DNA from: Pseudoalteromonas rhizosphaerae
Lineage (GTDB): Bacteria > Pseudomonadota > Gammaproteobacteria > Enterobacterales > Alteromonadaceae
Reading direction: 5' to 3'
DNA: 64,000 bases
Assembly: GCF_902498845.1 (NCBI RefSeq)
Contig: NZ_CABVLM010000004.1
Coordinates: forward strand, 186,001-250,000
Part shown: piece after piece, positions 43,523-54,029 of the stretch
Layout of the letters: each line of letters starts with the position of its first letter
Position numbering within the stretch: the first letter of the stretch is position 1
Position numbers and translations under genes: made by a program
The notes under the pieces: model-generated
Database searches by the model: none
Told to the model about the DNA's origin: nothing
The model's input: the letters and a program-made list of their open reading frames with translations, nothing else

Positions 43523-45781
43523 TTAAAGCAACCATTTACATCTGTTTGGTTAAGCGTTGGGTTTGTCGTTGGTTGTATTATAACCGTTTATTATTATCAG
43601 ACCCTTGTATTTACAGTTTTCGCGTTATCTCTGTTAATTGCGAGTGCCTATTTTAAGCCGTTTTACAGTGTATTGTTAGGTTTTATTTGTGGAATTTTGT
43701 GTGTATGGGGACATTTTTCCAGCTTTTATGCAATTTCCAGCTTGGCTTTGGATGAAAATAAACCACATCTAAGTAATATTACGATTGTTGAAGTTATTTC
43801 TCAGCGTGATAACTATTATTTAAAAGTTCAGCTCAATGAGATAGATAATCAGCCTCTATCAAATATTAAGCCTCCTTTTGCATTGCTCACATTAAAAAAC
43901 GACCAGAGACTCAAAGTAGGTGATCACGTTACAACGTGGCTTGAATTAGAAAAATATCGCAGCCAAAAAAATTATGATGTGTTTGATAAAGAGCGTTACG
44001 CATTTAGTGAGCGACTATTTTTTAAAGGCAAGCAAGTTGGTAGTATTATCGAAATATCTAACAACCATGAATTTTATCTAGTTGAAAAATATCGTAATTT
44101 TATCAAACATACCTACCAGCATAACTCACTTAATTGGCTGTTTTATCCGCTAATGACTGGCGACCGCAGTGCTATGAGTTTTTCACAAAAGCAAGAATTG
44201 CAGCAATTTGGTATTAGCCATTTATTAGCCATTTCGGGATTACACATTGGCTTGATGTTTAGTATCGGTTTTTTTATAACTCGCTATTTAACAAGCCTTT
44301 TTATTTTTTTGGTTAAACCAACCACACAGCAGATCAATTTGTCACTTATTTATAGTTTAGGTGGATTTGTGCTTGCTTTTAGTTATGTGTACTTAAGTGG
44401 TTTTATCGTCTCTGCAACGCGTGCGCTGATCATGCTAGGGTGTTATTTAGTTATTTATTACTTTGCTAAGCAGGCACTACGCTGGCGATTTATCTTGTTT
44501 GCATTGGTATGTGTATTACTTATTGATCCATTTAGTTTACTTAATCCGGGGCTTTATTTTTCATTCACTGCGGTGGCAATTATCTTTTGGGTCTTTAGTG
44601 TTATAACCGTAACCAGCTCCGGCTTTTTAGCCATCATAAAAACACTTATTATTCTACAGATTGCATTGTTTATTGGTTTACTACCGTTATCACTTTATTA
44701 TTTTAATGGGGTCAGTGTAATTGGCCTAGTTGTTAATTTAGTGGCTATCCCATTACTTGGTTTTATTATCATGCCTTGCTTAGTAATGTTTTCTGCAATG
44801 AGTGTATTTTTTGATATTAGCGGGTTGATTAGCGTGTTTGATTCATTATTACAACATATTTATCAACTCTTATTGTTGATCCCGGTTGATTTTCGTTGGT
44901 TTGATACCACAAATTTTAGCCAGCAATGGCTTGTTAGTAGCTACATTACAGCAATGATTGTGTGTTTTTTGCCCTGGCGTTTATTGGCATGCATACCATT
45001 ATTACTGGTTGTACTCGATCATTATTTACTGACCAAACCGCGCTGGCAGCTAAATGTATTCGATGTCGGTCATGGCACCATGGTGTTAGTCAGTAATCAA
45101 GGTAAAGGTTTTATCTATGATCTTGGCCCAATTTATTTTAATACATTTACGCGGGTCAACAGCACCTTAATACCTTATTTAAAAAGAAACGGCATTGAGG
45201 CGGAAGTTGCGCTCATCAGCCACATGGATAAAGACCATGCTGGAGGGCTTATCCATTGGTTAGAGCATGGTTATCAGCATACTTTTAAATTGCTACAACC
45301 AAATGGGCCAGAGCAAGTTTGCAGAGCGGGCGAATATAGTTTTTATAACTTAACCATTACCGTGAGCGAGCCAGCACAGCATTTAATAACTGATAATGAT
45401 AACTCTTGTGTCGTGCGTATTAGCGATGGCAGGTTCAGTGTTTTGCTTCCAGGTGATATTTCAGCAACAAGAGAAGCGCAACTAATCCTGCAGCAAGGGG
45501 TGCTTAAAAGTACGGTATTACTGAGTCCTCACCATGGCAGTAATACCTCATCGAGTGATGCATTTATTGCTGCGGTTGCTCCTGAGATTGTTATTCATTC
45601 AACGGCATATAAAGGACAGTGGCAATTTCCACGTACAGAAGTTGTAGCACGTTATGCTACACAGCATGCTTTACAATATACAACAGCAGAAAAAGGGCAG
45701 GTTAAAATTGAATTTTATCAACATCACTACACAGTAAACCTAGCTCGTGAAGATGAAAGTTATTGGTTTCTAAAAGATTGA
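43502..45781 (+). CDS. comEC: ComEC/Rec2 family DNA uptake channel
   Basis: A 759-residue inner membrane protein that passes single-stranded DNA into the cytoplasm in competent cells. It has N-terminal helices, an OB-like DUF4131 region, the competence domain (SHLLAISGLHIGLMFSIG near residue 238) and a metallo-beta-lactamase-like domain (VFDVGHGTMVLV and HMDKDHAGGL near 577; LSPHHGSNTSSS near 678). The best available start is TTG at 43502 with GGG nine bases before it; no ATG or GTG fits the N-terminus well. This start lies inside the divergent DUF2062 gene. msbA follows after 58 bases. Confidence 0.92.
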   Translation: MDRFFSHLKQPFTSVWLSVGFVVGCIITVYYYQTLVFTVFALSLLIASAYFKPFYSVLLGFICGILCVWGHFSSFYAISSLALDENKPHLSNITIVEVISQRDNYYLKVQLNEIDNQPLSNIKPPFALLTLKNDQRLKVGDHVTTWLELEKYRSQKNYDVFDKERYAFSERLFFKGKQVGSIIEISNNHEFYLVEKYRNFIKHTYQHNSLNWLFYPLMTGDRSAMSFSQKQELQQFGISHLLAISGLHIGLMFSIGFFITRYLTSLFIFLVKPTTQQINLSLIYSLGGFVLAFSYVYLSGFIVSATRALIMLGCYLVIYYFAKQALRWRFILFALVCVLLIDPFSLLNPGLYFSFTAVAIIFWVFSVITVTSSGFLAIIKTLIILQIALFIGLLPLSLYYFNGVSVIGLVVNLVAIPLLGFIIMPCLVMFSAMSVFFDISGLISVFDSLLQHIYQLLLLIPVDFRWFDTTNFSQQWLVSSYITAMIVCFLPWRLLACIPLLLVVLDHYLLTKPRWQLNVFDVGHGTMVLVSNQGKGFIYDLGPIYFNTFTRVNSTLIPYLKRNGIEAEVALISHMDKDHAGGLIHWLEHGYQHTFKLLQPNGPEQVCRAGEYSFYNLTITVSEPAQHLITDNDNSCVVRISDGRFSVLLPGDISATREAQLILQQGVLKSTVLLSPHHGSNTSSSDAFIAAVAPEIVIHSTAYKGQWQFPRTEVVARYATQHALQYTTAEKGQVKIEFYQHHYTVNLAREDESYWFLKD

Positions 45782-45839
45782 GTTTAGTTTTGTGCAACTG
45801 GAGGCTACAATAGCCACAGATTATGAATAAGAGAGTATT

Positions 45840-47585
45840 ATGGACCAAACTACATCACAAATTTATAAGCGTTTATTGACGTATGTGGGGGATTATAAAA
45901 GCGTTGCCATTTTTGCTGTAATTGGCATGATTGGCTACTCAGCGATGGATGCTTTATTTATCCAGCTAATGAAGCCATTTATAGATCAGGGCTTAAATCA
46001 ACGCAACGCTGAAGTATTAAAATACGCGCCATTTGTTGTCATCGCGTTAGTATTTGGCCGAGGCGTTTTTAATTATATCTCGTCTTATTGTTTAAGTTAT
46101 GTGGGTTCACAAGTTGTTCGTTCGTTACGTCAGCAATTATTTGAGCATATTTTACATTTACCTGTTGCATTTCATGATCAAAATTCAACGGGTGATTTGA
46201 TTTCAAAAATAACGTTCGATACAGAGCAAGTACAGCAAGCGATCACCAAAGCGATGCTCATTGTGGTCAGAGAAGGCGCGTTTGTGGTGTTTTTGCTAGC
46301 TGTGATGTTTTATACCAGTTGGAAGCTGTCGTTAATCTTTTTGGTTATAATTCCCTTGGTGGCCGTTATTGTCTCTGTTGTATCAAAACGTTTTCGCCAT
46401 ATCTCTAAAAATATTCAATCAGCAATGGGACAAGTTACCCGTAGCTCAGAGCAAATGCTCAGTGGTCACAAAGTTATTCATGGCTTTGGCGGTCAAGCGC
46501 AAGAAATAACCCAGTTTGCAAAAATTAATAACCATAACCGCCAGCAGCGTATCAAAATGGATGCCACTAAAGCGCTTAGTGTATCTGTGATTCAAATTTT
46601 GGCTGCCAGTGCAATGGCCGTTATTCTCTGGGTGGTTTCTATGCCATCAATGATTGATACAGTGAGCTCTGGGGATTTTGTGGTGCTTATTTCATCGATG
46701 ATGATGTTATTACGCCCTTTAAAGCAATTAGCTAATGTAAATAGTGATTTACAGCGTGGCATATCTGCAGCGCAAAGTATTTTTTTAGTGCTTGATGAAG
46801 AGGCCGAAAAAGACGTCGGTACAGTTAGTGTAGATAAAGTAAAAGGTATGATTGAAGTTAAAAATGTCACCTTCAATTACCCAACGAAAGCAGAAGCTGT
46901 ATTAAAAAACTTATCGCTCACTATAAAAGCAGGCGAGAGTATTGCGTTAGTTGGGCGTTCTGGTTCTGGTAAATCAACCATTTCAAACTTATTACCGCGT
47001 TATTATGACTTACAACCGCCCAGTGAGATTTTACTCGATGGTGTGCCATTGGCGGATTATAAGTTAACTGATTTACGTCGCCAATTTGCTTTAGTATCCC
47101 AGCAAGTGGTGTTATTTAATGACACTATTGCTAATAACATCAGTTATGGCATTGCACGTTCACTTAGCGATGACGAGGTATTGAATGTAGCAAAACAAGC
47201 ACATGTGTGGGAATTTGTTAAAGATTTACCCGATGGTCTAAATACCATGGTCGGTGAGAATGGTGTAATGTTATCAGGCGGGCAGCGCCAACGAATTGCA
47301 ATTGCGCGGGCGATATTAAAAGATGCACCAATCTTGATTTTAGATGAAGCAACCTCTGCATTGGATACTGAGTCTGAAAAACTGATCCAGCAAGCTTTAG
47401 AAGCATTAATGAAAAATAAAACCTCTATTGTGATTGCCCACCGATTATCAACAATCGAACAAAGCGACCGCATCTATGTTATTGATAATGGTCAAGTGAT
47501 AGAAAGTGGTGATCACACTAGCTTACTGGCTAATGATGGCACGTATGCAGCGCTTTGCAAGATGCAATTTGGTGATCACGGGTGA
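45840..47585 (+). CDS. msbA: Lipid A export ABC transporter MsbA
   Basis: A 581-residue half-transporter (homodimer) that flips lipid A-core across the inner membrane. Six N-terminal helices precede the nucleotide-binding domain with GRSGSGKST near 373, LSGGQRQRIAIARA near 477, and ILILDEATSALD. Length matches E. coli MsbA (582). The lpxK start overlaps its stop, as in the conserved msbA-lpxK pair. Confidence 0.96.
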   Translation: MDQTTSQIYKRLLTYVGDYKSVAIFAVIGMIGYSAMDALFIQLMKPFIDQGLNQRNAEVLKYAPFVVIALVFGRGVFNYISSYCLSYVGSQVVRSLRQQLFEHILHLPVAFHDQNSTGDLISKITFDTEQVQQAITKAMLIVVREGAFVVFLLAVMFYTSWKLSLIFLVIIPLVAVIVSVVSKRFRHISKNIQSAMGQVTRSSEQMLSGHKVIHGFGGQAQEITQFAKINNHNRQQRIKMDATKALSVSVIQILAASAMAVILWVVSMPSMIDTVSSGDFVVLISSMMMLLRPLKQLANVNSDLQRGISAAQSIFLVLDEEAEKDVGTVSVDKVKGMIEVKNVTFNYPTKAEAVLKNLSLTIKAGESIALVGRSGSGKSTISNLLPRYYDLQPPSEILLDGVPLADYKLTDLRRQFALVSQQVVLFNDTIANNISYGIARSLSDDEVLNVAKQAHVWEFVKDLPDGLNTMVGENGVMLSGGQRQRIAIARAILKDAPILILDEATSALDTESEKLIQQALEALMKNKTSIVIAHRLSTIEQSDRIYVIDNGQVIESGDHTSLLANDGTYAALCKMQFGDHG

Positions 47586-48562
47586 GTAAAATAGAACAAA
47601 GTTGGTATCGAGAAATAAGCTTTATTACCATATTACTTTTACCACTGACTGTATTATTTTGGTTTATAAGTGATCTGCGTAAATTAGCGTATAAGCTAGG
47701 TTTATTGAAGGCATACCAAAGCCCTGTGCCAGTTATCGTGGTAGGTAATATTAGCGTTGGTGGTAATGGGAAAACCCCCTTTGTGATCTGGCTTGCGAAT
47801 TACTTACAGCAGCGTGGCTTAAGAGTTGGCATTATTAGTCGAGGCTATGGCGGTAATAGTGATAGCTATCCACTTACTGTGACTGAGCATACCGACACGA
47901 CTCAGGCAGGTGATGAGCCGGTACTTATTCAACGCAGGCTTGACTGCCCTGTAGTTGTAGGCCCAGATCGACAAGCGAATATAAAACAATTAATTGCGCA
48001 TTATCAGCTTGATGTGATTATTTCCGATGATGGTATGCAACATTATAAAATGGCCAGAACAATAGAGTGCTGTATTGTTGATAGTGAACGGCGTTTTGGC
48101 AATGGCTTGTTAATGCCTGCGGGGCCACTGAGAGAAACACAAAAACGTTTAAAATCAGTTGACTTAGTTATTGAAAATGGGGGGAATGCCACGTTTAATT
48201 ATCAGCTAAAAAGTGCTGATTTAGTAAATGTTGCCACTAATATAGCCACTAAAGTCCCGCTTTTGACCGGTCACGCAGTGAGCGCCATTGGTAATCCACA
48301 ACGTTTTGAAAATAGCTTACGTCAACAAGGCATTACATTGCTAAGTTGCCATCATTTTCGAGATCATTATGGTTATACAGCACAAGATTTCATAAAATTT
48401 AATGATGAAATAGTGTTTATGACGGAGAAAGATGCGGTAAAATGTCATTCATTTGCAAAACCAACGTGGTATTTTTTACCCGTTGACGCAGAGCCATCCC
48501 CTGCGGTGGTTTCTAAACTTAACTTATTACTGAGAGAAAAAGGGATCCTAGATGGCCTTTGA
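47582..48562 (+). CDS. lpxK: Tetraacyldisaccharide 4'-kinase LpxK
   Basis: A 326-residue membrane-bound kinase that adds the 4' phosphate of lipid A. A single N-terminal helix precedes the P-loop [12 protein letters not shown] (about residues 56-67), and RGYGG and DDGMQHY are conserved. It starts at GTG (47582), overlapping the end of msbA by four bases. Its end overlaps ycaR by eleven bases. Confidence 0.95.
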   Translation: MSKIEQSWYREISFITILLLPLTVLFWFISDLRKLAYKLGLLKAYQSPVPVIVVGNISVGGNGKTPFVIWLANYLQQRGLRVGIISRGYGGNSDSYPLTVTEHTDTTQAGDEPVLIQRRLDCPVVVGPDRQANIKQLIAHYQLDVIISDDGMQHYKMARTIECCIVDSERRFGNGLLMPAGPLRETQKRLKSVDLVIENGGNATFNYQLKSADLVNVATNIATKVPLLTGHAVSAIGNPQRFENSLRQQGITLLSCHHFRDHYGYTAQDFIKFNDEIVFMTEKDAVKCHSFAKPTWYFLPVDAEPSPAVVSKLNLLLREKGILDGL

Positions 48563-48749
48563 TACAAAATTACTTGAAATAATTGCTTGCCCAGTGTGTA
48601 AAGGCAAATTACGTTTAGACAAAGAAAACAGTGAATTGATCAGCACAGCTGCAAAACTTGCTTACCCTATTCGAGATGATATTCCTGTATTACTAGAAAA
48701 TGAAGCGCGTGAATTGAGCTTAGAAGAGATTGAAAAGTGGAATTCGTAG
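48552..48749 (+). CDS. ycaR: Trm112-family protein YcaR
   Basis: A 65-residue Trm112-like zinc-binding protein. It has CPVCKGKL and the family ending [20 protein letters not shown]. coli YcaR lies at the same place between lpxK and kdsB. Only one CxxC is seen, so metal binding is uncertain. The gene overlaps both neighbours (11 and 13 bases), implying tight translational coupling. Confidence 0.92.
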   Translation: MAFDTKLLEIIACPVCKGKLRLDKENSELISTAAKLAYPIRDDIPVLLENEARELSLEEIEKWNS

Positions 48750-49495
48750 TCGTTATTCCTGCACGCTTTGCATCGAGTCGTCTACCAGGTAAACCACTTG
48801 CTGATATTTGTGGCAAACCGATGATCCAACATGTTTATGAAAAGGCGATGGCGTCAGGGGCAAGTAAGGTCGTGATAGCCACCGATCACCAACAGGTTTT
48901 TGATGTTGTCAAAGGTTTTACTAATGATGTATTAATGACTCGAGATGATCATCAGTCAGGCACTGAACGGCTAGCAGAAGTTGTTGATTTATTATCTCTC
49001 AATAACGATATTATTGTAGTGAATGTACAAGGTGATGAGCCTTTATTAGCCGCTGAAAATGTCTCGCAAGTTGCTGCTTTACTTGCTAATTCAAGTGCGC
49101 CAATGGCGACCTTGAGTGCTGCCATTGATAGTGTCGATGAGATCTTTAATCCCAACGCAGTTAAAGTCGTCAGCGATGTAAATAAAAACGCACTGTACTT
49201 TTCTCGTGCCAGCATTCCCTATGATCGAAGTCATATGTACACAGGTGAAAATAACGGGTTAGACATACAAGATTTTCAACGTCATGTGGGTATTTATGCA
49301 TACCGCGCTGGTTTTATTAAACAATACATCTCACTGACGCCATCCCCATTAGAGCAACTTGAATCTCTTGAGCAATTACGTGTTTTATATCATGGCTATA
49401 AAATAAAAATAGAACAGGCAAAAATAACACCGCAAGCAGGGGTTGATACGCCTGATGATTTAGCGCGTGTAGTCGCTATACTGCAAAGTCATTAA
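48737..49495 (+). CDS. kdsB: 3-deoxy-manno-octulosonate cytidylyltransferase KdsB
   Basis: A 252-residue CMP-KDO synthetase that activates KDO for attachment to lipid A. It contains [27 protein letters not shown] and NVQGDEPLL. It begins at ATG 48737 inside ycaR. With msbA, lpxK and ycaR it forms the lipid A/KDO block found in E. coli. The gene after it starts on the very next base after the stop. Confidence 0.96.
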   Translation: MEFVVVIPARFASSRLPGKPLADICGKPMIQHVYEKAMASGASKVVIATDHQQVFDVVKGFTNDVLMTRDDHQSGTERLAEVVDLLSLNNDIIVVNVQGDEPLLAAENVSQVAALLANSSAPMATLSAAIDSVDEIFNPNAVKVVSDVNKNALYFSRASIPYDRSHMYTGENNGLDIQDFQRHVGIYAYRAGFIKQYISLTPSPLEQLESLEQLRVLYHGYKIKIEQAKITPQAGVDTPDDLARVVAILQSH

Positions 49496-50173
49496 GTGGT
49501 GAACACGTTTACATTACTCAAGGTTATAGCAAAGCACCTTGATTTTTATATTATAGAAAAACCTGCCGGGCTTAATTTCCATAGTGAAGAAGGCCCAGGT
49601 TTTGTAGTACTCGCTGAGCAACAACTCGCAGAAAAGTTATATGCTGTGCACCGCCTTGATAAAGTGACATCGGGGCTAATAATTTTAGCACGCAGTAGTG
49701 AAGCGGCTGCAAAGCTGACAGTTTTATTTACTGCTCATCAAGTTAATAAGTTTTATTTGGCGATAAGTGATTGCAAACCGAAGAAAAAGCAAGGTTGGAT
49801 CAAAGGGGATATGGCTAAATCACGCCGTAGTACCTATAAGCTACTAACAAGTAAAGAAAACCCAGCCATAACTCGCTTTTATTCTATTAATTTTAAAGCC
49901 AATAGAAGGGCATTTATCTTAAAGCCTTACTCGGGTAAAACGCACCAATTACGGGTCGCGCTAAAAAGCCTTTCTGCGCCTATTTTAGGTGATGTAATAT
50001 ACGGTGGTACTGCTGCTGAGCGCACCTATTTACATGCTTTTGCACTAAGTTTTGTGTGGCAAGGTAAACTACAGCAGTTTAGTTTGTTACCGCATTACGA
50101 TGATGAGTTTACAACATTAATTGAACATGAAAATTTTCAGCCTTGGCTGACACCATGGCAACTGGATTGGTAA
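49496..50173 (+). CDS. RluA-family pseudouridine synthase (TIGR01621 type)
   Basis: A 225-residue pseudouridine synthase with the catalytic aspartate in AVHRLDKVTSGLI and the downstream KTHQLRVALKSL-APILGD box of the RluA family. Its short form without an S4 domain fits the TIGR01621 group; the target uridine is unknown. GTG at 49496 follows the kdsB stop directly and a second GTG is next to it. It ends one base before tcdA, so kdsB, this gene and tcdA may be co-transcribed. Confidence 0.87.
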   Translation: MVNTFTLLKVIAKHLDFYIIEKPAGLNFHSEEGPGFVVLAEQQLAEKLYAVHRLDKVTSGLIILARSSEAAAKLTVLFTAHQVNKFYLAISDCKPKKKQGWIKGDMAKSRRSTYKLLTSKENPAITRFYSINFKANRRAFILKPYSGKTHQLRVALKSLSAPILGDVIYGGTAAERTYLHAFALSFVWQGKLQQFSLLPHYDDEFTTLIEHENFQPWLTPWQLDW

Positions 50174-50974
50174 ATGAGTGAAAAAGTAACCGATATCCGT
50201 TTTGGTGGTATCAAAAGATTATATGGCAACACTGAATTTGAATGGCTACAACAAGCCCACTTTTGTGTTATTGGTATTGGTGGCGTGGGCTCGTGGGCGG
50301 CAGAGGCTCTAGCACGTACTGGAGTTGGTAAAATAACCTTAATTGATCTTGATGATATTTGTGCAACTAATGTAAATCGGCAAATTCATGCCTTAACAGG
50401 CACAGTAGGGGAAGCAAAGGTTGTCGCAATGAAGGCCCGCTGTGAATTGATCAATCCACTGTGTGAGGTCAGTGTTGTCGATGATTTTATTACTTTAGAT
50501 AATATTCGTGAGCATATAAGTGGTTTTGACTATGTCATAGATTGCATTGATGCAGTAAAAGAAAAAGCGGCATTAATAGCGCATTGTAAACGTAACAAAA
50601 TACCGGTGATCACCACCGGTGGTGCTGGCGGTCAAACTGATCCGAGTCAAATCACTTTTGGTGATATAGCAAAGACCACCCATGATCCATTACTGGCAAA
50701 AGTCCGATATATTTTGCGCAAGCAGTACAACTTTAGTAGCAATCCAAAGCGAAAATTCAACATCGATTGTGTTTATTCAACTGAGCAATTGGTATATCCA
50801 AGTACTGATGGCAGCGTTTGTCATGCTAAACAGGGGGCTGATGGCTCGATGAATATGGATTGTAACAACGGTTTTGGTTCAGCGACTATGGTAACCGGAA
50901 GTTTTGGTTTTTTTGTCGCAGCAAAATCAATACGTAAATATTTAGATCGCTGCGCACGTACCGTGAAAAGTTAG
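50174..50974 (+). CDS. tcdA: tRNA threonylcarbamoyladenosine dehydratase TcdA
   Basis: A 266-residue E1-like ATPase (E. coli YgdL/CsdL) that cyclises t6A37 of tRNA to ct6A. The nucleotide-binding motif is GIGGVGSWAAEALARTGVG near residue 32, followed by DLDDICATNVNRQ and TTGGAGGQTDPSQI. In E. coli TcdA works with the CsdA-CsdE sulfur system; here csdE lies next to it on the other strand, tail to tail with a four-base overlap of stop regions. Confidence 0.95.
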   Translation: MSEKVTDIRFGGIKRLYGNTEFEWLQQAHFCVIGIGGVGSWAAEALARTGVGKITLIDLDDICATNVNRQIHALTGTVGEAKVVAMKARCELINPLCEVSVVDDFITLDNIREHISGFDYVIDCIDAVKEKAALIAHCKRNKIPVITTGGAGGQTDPSQITFGDIAKTTHDPLLAKVRYILRKQYNFSSNPKRKFNIDCVYSTEQLVYPSTDGSVCHAKQGADGSMNMDCNNGFGSATMVTGSFGFFVAAKSIRKYLDRCARTVKS

Positions 50975-51384
50975 TTTTTCTGTTCTGCCATGGTTTGAAT
51001 ACGCTCAACCATGGCTTTAATACCGTTGCCTCTGGAAGGACTAAGGTGCTGGATAAGCCCTAGATGATTAAACTGTGCAAATGCGTCAGTGTTAATAGCT
51101 TGTTCAGGGGTTAAGCCATTATAAAGCGACAGAATAATTGCTAATAATCCTTTTACTATGCGGGTATCTGAGTCACCAATAATAACTAGGCAATTTTCTT
51201 CAAGATCAAAATCCAAATACAGCCAAACTTTACTCTCACAGCCAGGCACAAGGGCATCACTGGTTTTTAAAACAGCCGGCATAGCTGGTAATTGTTTACC
51301 TAGTAGCATTATTTCACGGTATTTTTGTTGCCATGATGGCGAGCTCTCAAGCGATAAAGCAATTTCTTTAAACGTTTTAATCAT
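50971..51384 (-). CDS. csdE: Cysteine desulfurase sulfur acceptor CsdE (SufE family)
   Basis: A 137-residue SufE-fold protein that accepts persulfide from CsdA. The acceptor cysteine is C49 in DALVPGCESKVWL. The rest (RGLLAIILSLYNGLTPEQAI-like segment, HLSPSRGNGIKAMVERI) is typical of SufE/CsdE. It lies 13 bases after csdA and on the opposite strand to tcdA. Confidence 0.93.
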   Translation of the reverse strand: MIKTFKEIALSLESSPSWQQKYREIMLLGKQLPAMPAVLKTSDALVPGCESKVWLYLDFDLEENCLVIIGDSDTRIVKGLLAIILSLYNGLTPEQAINTDAFAQFNHLGLIQHLSPSRGNGIKAMVERIQTMAEQKN

Positions 51385-51397
51385 GTCTTATCCATAA

Positions 51398-52612
51398 TTA
51401 GTCTAATAACTCTAAGCAATTTTGCAAAGCAGCGATAAATAAATCAACATCGCTATGGTTATTATAAAATGCAAAGCTGGCTCGAACACTGCCATTAATA
51501 CCTAAATGTTGCATTAATGGCTGCGCACAATGATGACCGCTGCGAACTGCTATACCATAACCATCTAAAAGTGTTGCTATATCGAAAGGGTGTTCGTCTT
51601 TATAATTGAAACAAAGGGTGCCAATATTGTTCTCAAGGTTGCTATAAACGGTAATTCCTGCGATGGCTTGCAGTTTTTCTGCCGCATAATTAAAAATTAT
51701 TTGTTCATGAGTATATACATTAGTCTTATTTAAACTGGTTAGGTAATCAATTGCAGCCGCAAAAGCGATCACTGCAGCAATGTTTGGTGTACCCGCTTCA
51801 AACTTTGCTGGTGCCTGCCGAAATATTGTTTTTGCTAATGTAACAGTTTCAATCATTTCGCCACCAGTTTGATACACAGCTAAACTATTTAACCGATTAT
51901 AGCGACCATATAATCCTCCTAATCCTGTGGGCCCGAGCATTTTATGAGCCGAAAAAACATAAAAATCACAACCGAGTTGAGGTAAATTTGGCTGTAAATG
52001 TAGCGCAGCCTGCGCGCCATCCACTAAGGTAATTGCGTCATGGCGTTTTGCGGCATGTAATATTGGGTCAAGATCTGTGATATTACCAAGCGCATTAGAC
52101 GCGTGAGTGATAGCAAGTACAGATGGCTTATGCTGACTGATGAATTCAACACATGCTTGAACATCAAAGCAGCCATTTTTTTGTAACGGAAGTGCCAGTA
52201 GCTTTGCTCCCGTGCGCTTTGCTAACTGTTGCCATGGCACAATATTAGCGTGATGCTCTAAGGCTGAAATGATGATGGTTGAATCATTATCAAGCTGCTC
52301 AGTTAAGCCATTCGCCACTAAGTTTATTGCCTCAGTAGCTCCTTTGGTCCAAACTAATTCATTTGCATTGATATTAAAATAATTGGCAACGGTCTGTCTT
52401 GCTTGTTCATAGGCGTGGGTTGCTTGTTCGCTTAAGGTATGGCGGCCACGATGAACGTTAGCATTATTGCGTGCGTAAAATTGCTCAGTCGCGCTGATAA
52501 CTGACAGTGGTTTTTGTGTGGTTGCAGCCGAATCAAGATAGACCAGCGGTTGCCCGTTGATGAGTTGTTTTAGGGCAGGAAAGTCTGCGCGAATTTTTTC
52601 TATATTAAACAT
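51398..52612 (-). CDS. csdA: Cysteine desulfurase CsdA (SufS-like class II)
   Basis: A 404-residue PLP enzyme that releases sulfur from cysteine as a persulfide. PLP lysine is K224 in SAHKMLGPTG and the catalytic cysteine is C362 in RSGHHCAQPLM. Pairing with csdE and tcdA supports CsdA over SufS; no suf operon genes surround it. The short spacing to csdE indicates a two-gene operon. Confidence 0.9.
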   Translation of the reverse strand: MFNIEKIRADFPALKQLINGQPLVYLDSAATTQKPLSVISATEQFYARNNANVHRGRHTLSEQATHAYEQARQTVANYFNINANELVWTKGATEAINLVANGLTEQLDNDSTIIISALEHHANIVPWQQLAKRTGAKLLALPLQKNGCFDVQACVEFISQHKPSVLAITHASNALGNITDLDPILHAAKRHDAITLVDGAQAALHLQPNLPQLGCDFYVFSAHKMLGPTGLGGLYGRYNRLNSLAVYQTGGEMIETVTLAKTIFRQAPAKFEAGTPNIAAVIAFAAAIDYLTSLNKTNVYTHEQIIFNYAAEKLQAIAGITVYSNLENNIGTLCFNYKDEHPFDIATLLDGYGIAVRSGHHCAQPLMQHLGINGSVRASFAFYNNHSDVDLFIAALQNCLELLD

Positions 52613-52699
52613 AACTTTTCAACACCAAGCACAGCAAAGCCGAATTAAAAACTGAATCGGAATTGTAATGGCTTTGTGATATTTCTCAAGGACTAGATA

Positions 52700-52727
52700 C
52701 AAAAAAGGCCGCAAATGCGGCCCTTTT
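52700..52727 (-). terminator. Rho-independent terminator after gltA
   Basis: GGGCCGCA and TGCGGCC arms with an A-run/T-run on both sides, in the gap between gltA and csdA, both on the minus strand. On the minus strand it reads into TTTTTTG. Confidence 0.85.
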
Positions 52728-52742
52728 TAGCATTAACTAAAA

Positions 52743-54029
52743 TTAACGCTTGTCTGTCGCTACGTAATCACGGTGTGTGTGACCAGTATATAGCTGACGT
52801 GGACGGCTGATCTTATGACCAGGTTGCGATAACATCTCGTCCCAGTGTGTGATCCAACCAACAGTACGTGCCATTGCGAAGATCACAGTGAACATGCTTG
52901 TTGGGATACCAATTGCCTTTAAGATAATACCTGAGTAGAAGTCTACGTTAGGGTAAAGTTTCTTCTCAACAAAGTATGGGTCTTCTAAGGCAATTTGCTC
53001 AAGTTTCATTGCAATATCCAGCAATGGATCTTGAATATTAAGCTCAGCAAGTACTTCGTGACAGGTTTGACGCATTACAGTTGCACGCGGATCGAAGTTT
53101 TTGTAAACACGGTGTCCAAAGCCCATAAGACGGAATGGGTCTGACTTATCTTTTGCTTTAGCAACGTATTCGTCGATGCGATCAACAGAGCCAATTTCTT
53201 CTAACATGTTTAAACATGCTTCGTTAGCACCGCCATGTGCAGGGCCCCATAGTGATGCGATACCCGCTGCAATACATGCATATGGGTTAGCACCAGAAGA
53301 GCCAGCTAAGCGTACTGTAGACGTTGATGCATTTTGCTCGTGATCAGCGTGAAGCATAAAGATTTTATCCATTGCTTTAGCAGTCACTGGATTAACTTTA
53401 TATTCTTCAGCTGGTACAGAGAACATCATATGTAAGAAGTTTTCTGCATAGCTTAAATCATTACGTGGATAAACGAATGGTTGACCTACGTTATATTTGT
53501 AAGCCATCGCTGCGATAGTTGGTAGCTTAGCAATTAATTTTACTGCACTTGTTTTACGTTGTGTTGCATCAGTAATATCAAGATCTTCATGATAAAAAGA
53601 TGATAATGCACCAACTACACCACATAGCATAGCCATTGGATGGGCATCAAAACGGAAACCTTGGAAGAAGTTTGCAATTTTCTCATCAAGCATCGTGCTA
53701 TGTGTAATTTGTGATGCAAAATCAGCATATTGCTCTTTAGTTGGTAACTCACCATTTAGCAGTAAATAACACAACTCAACATAATCTGAGTCTTCGGCTA
53801 GTTGTTCAATTGGGTAACCACGGTGAAGTAATATCCCTTTGCCACCGTCGATATATGTAATTGAAGATTCGCAAGAACCAGTCGACATGAAACCTGGATC
53901 ATATGTGAAATGACCATGAGCACCTAACGTACGTACATCGATTACATCCTGACCAGCAGTACCTTGGTAAATTGGAAGTTCGATTGGATCTAGACCATCA
54001 ATATGGACTGTGGCTTTCTTATCCGCCAT
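52743..54029 (-). CDS. gltA: Citrate synthase (type II)
   Basis: A 428-residue enzyme joining oxaloacetate and acetyl-CoA. Conserved active-site regions are [44 protein letters not shown] and [14 protein letters not shown], with the family C-terminus [17 protein letters not shown]. Length is that of the NADH-regulated hexameric type II of gammaproteobacteria. It is divergent from sdhC across a 411-bp regulatory gap, as in E. coli. AGGAG precedes the ATG. Confidence 0.97.
   Translation of the reverse strand: MADKKATVHIDGLDPIELPIYQGTAGQDVIDVRTLGAHGHFTYDPGFMSTGSCESSITYIDGGKGILLHRGYPIEQLAEDSDYVELCYLLLNGELPTKEQYADFASQITHSTMLDEKIANFFQGFRFDAHPMAMLCGVVGALSSFYHEDLDITDATQRKTSAVKLIAKLPTIAAMAYKYNVGQPFVYPRNDLSYAENFLHMMFSVPAEEYKVNPVTAKAMDKIFMLHADHEQNASTSTVRLAGSSGANPYACIAAGIASLWGPAHGGANEACLNMLEEIGSVDRIDEYVAKAKDKSDPFRLMGFGHRVYKNFDPRATVMRQTCHEVLAELNIQDPLLDIAMKLEQIALEDPYFVEKKLYPNVDFYSGIILKAIGIPTSMFTVIFAMARTVGWITHWDEMLSQPGHKISRPRQLYTGHTHRDYVATDKR

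Noticed and set aside
45782..45839. Promoter TTGAGT/TACAAT before msbA
   Set aside because: The spacing would be 22 bases, too long; msbA is probably read through from comEC or from an unseen promoter.
47144..47473. 109-residue antisense frame in msbA
   Set aside because: Lies wholly over the conserved ATPase domain; no independent evidence.
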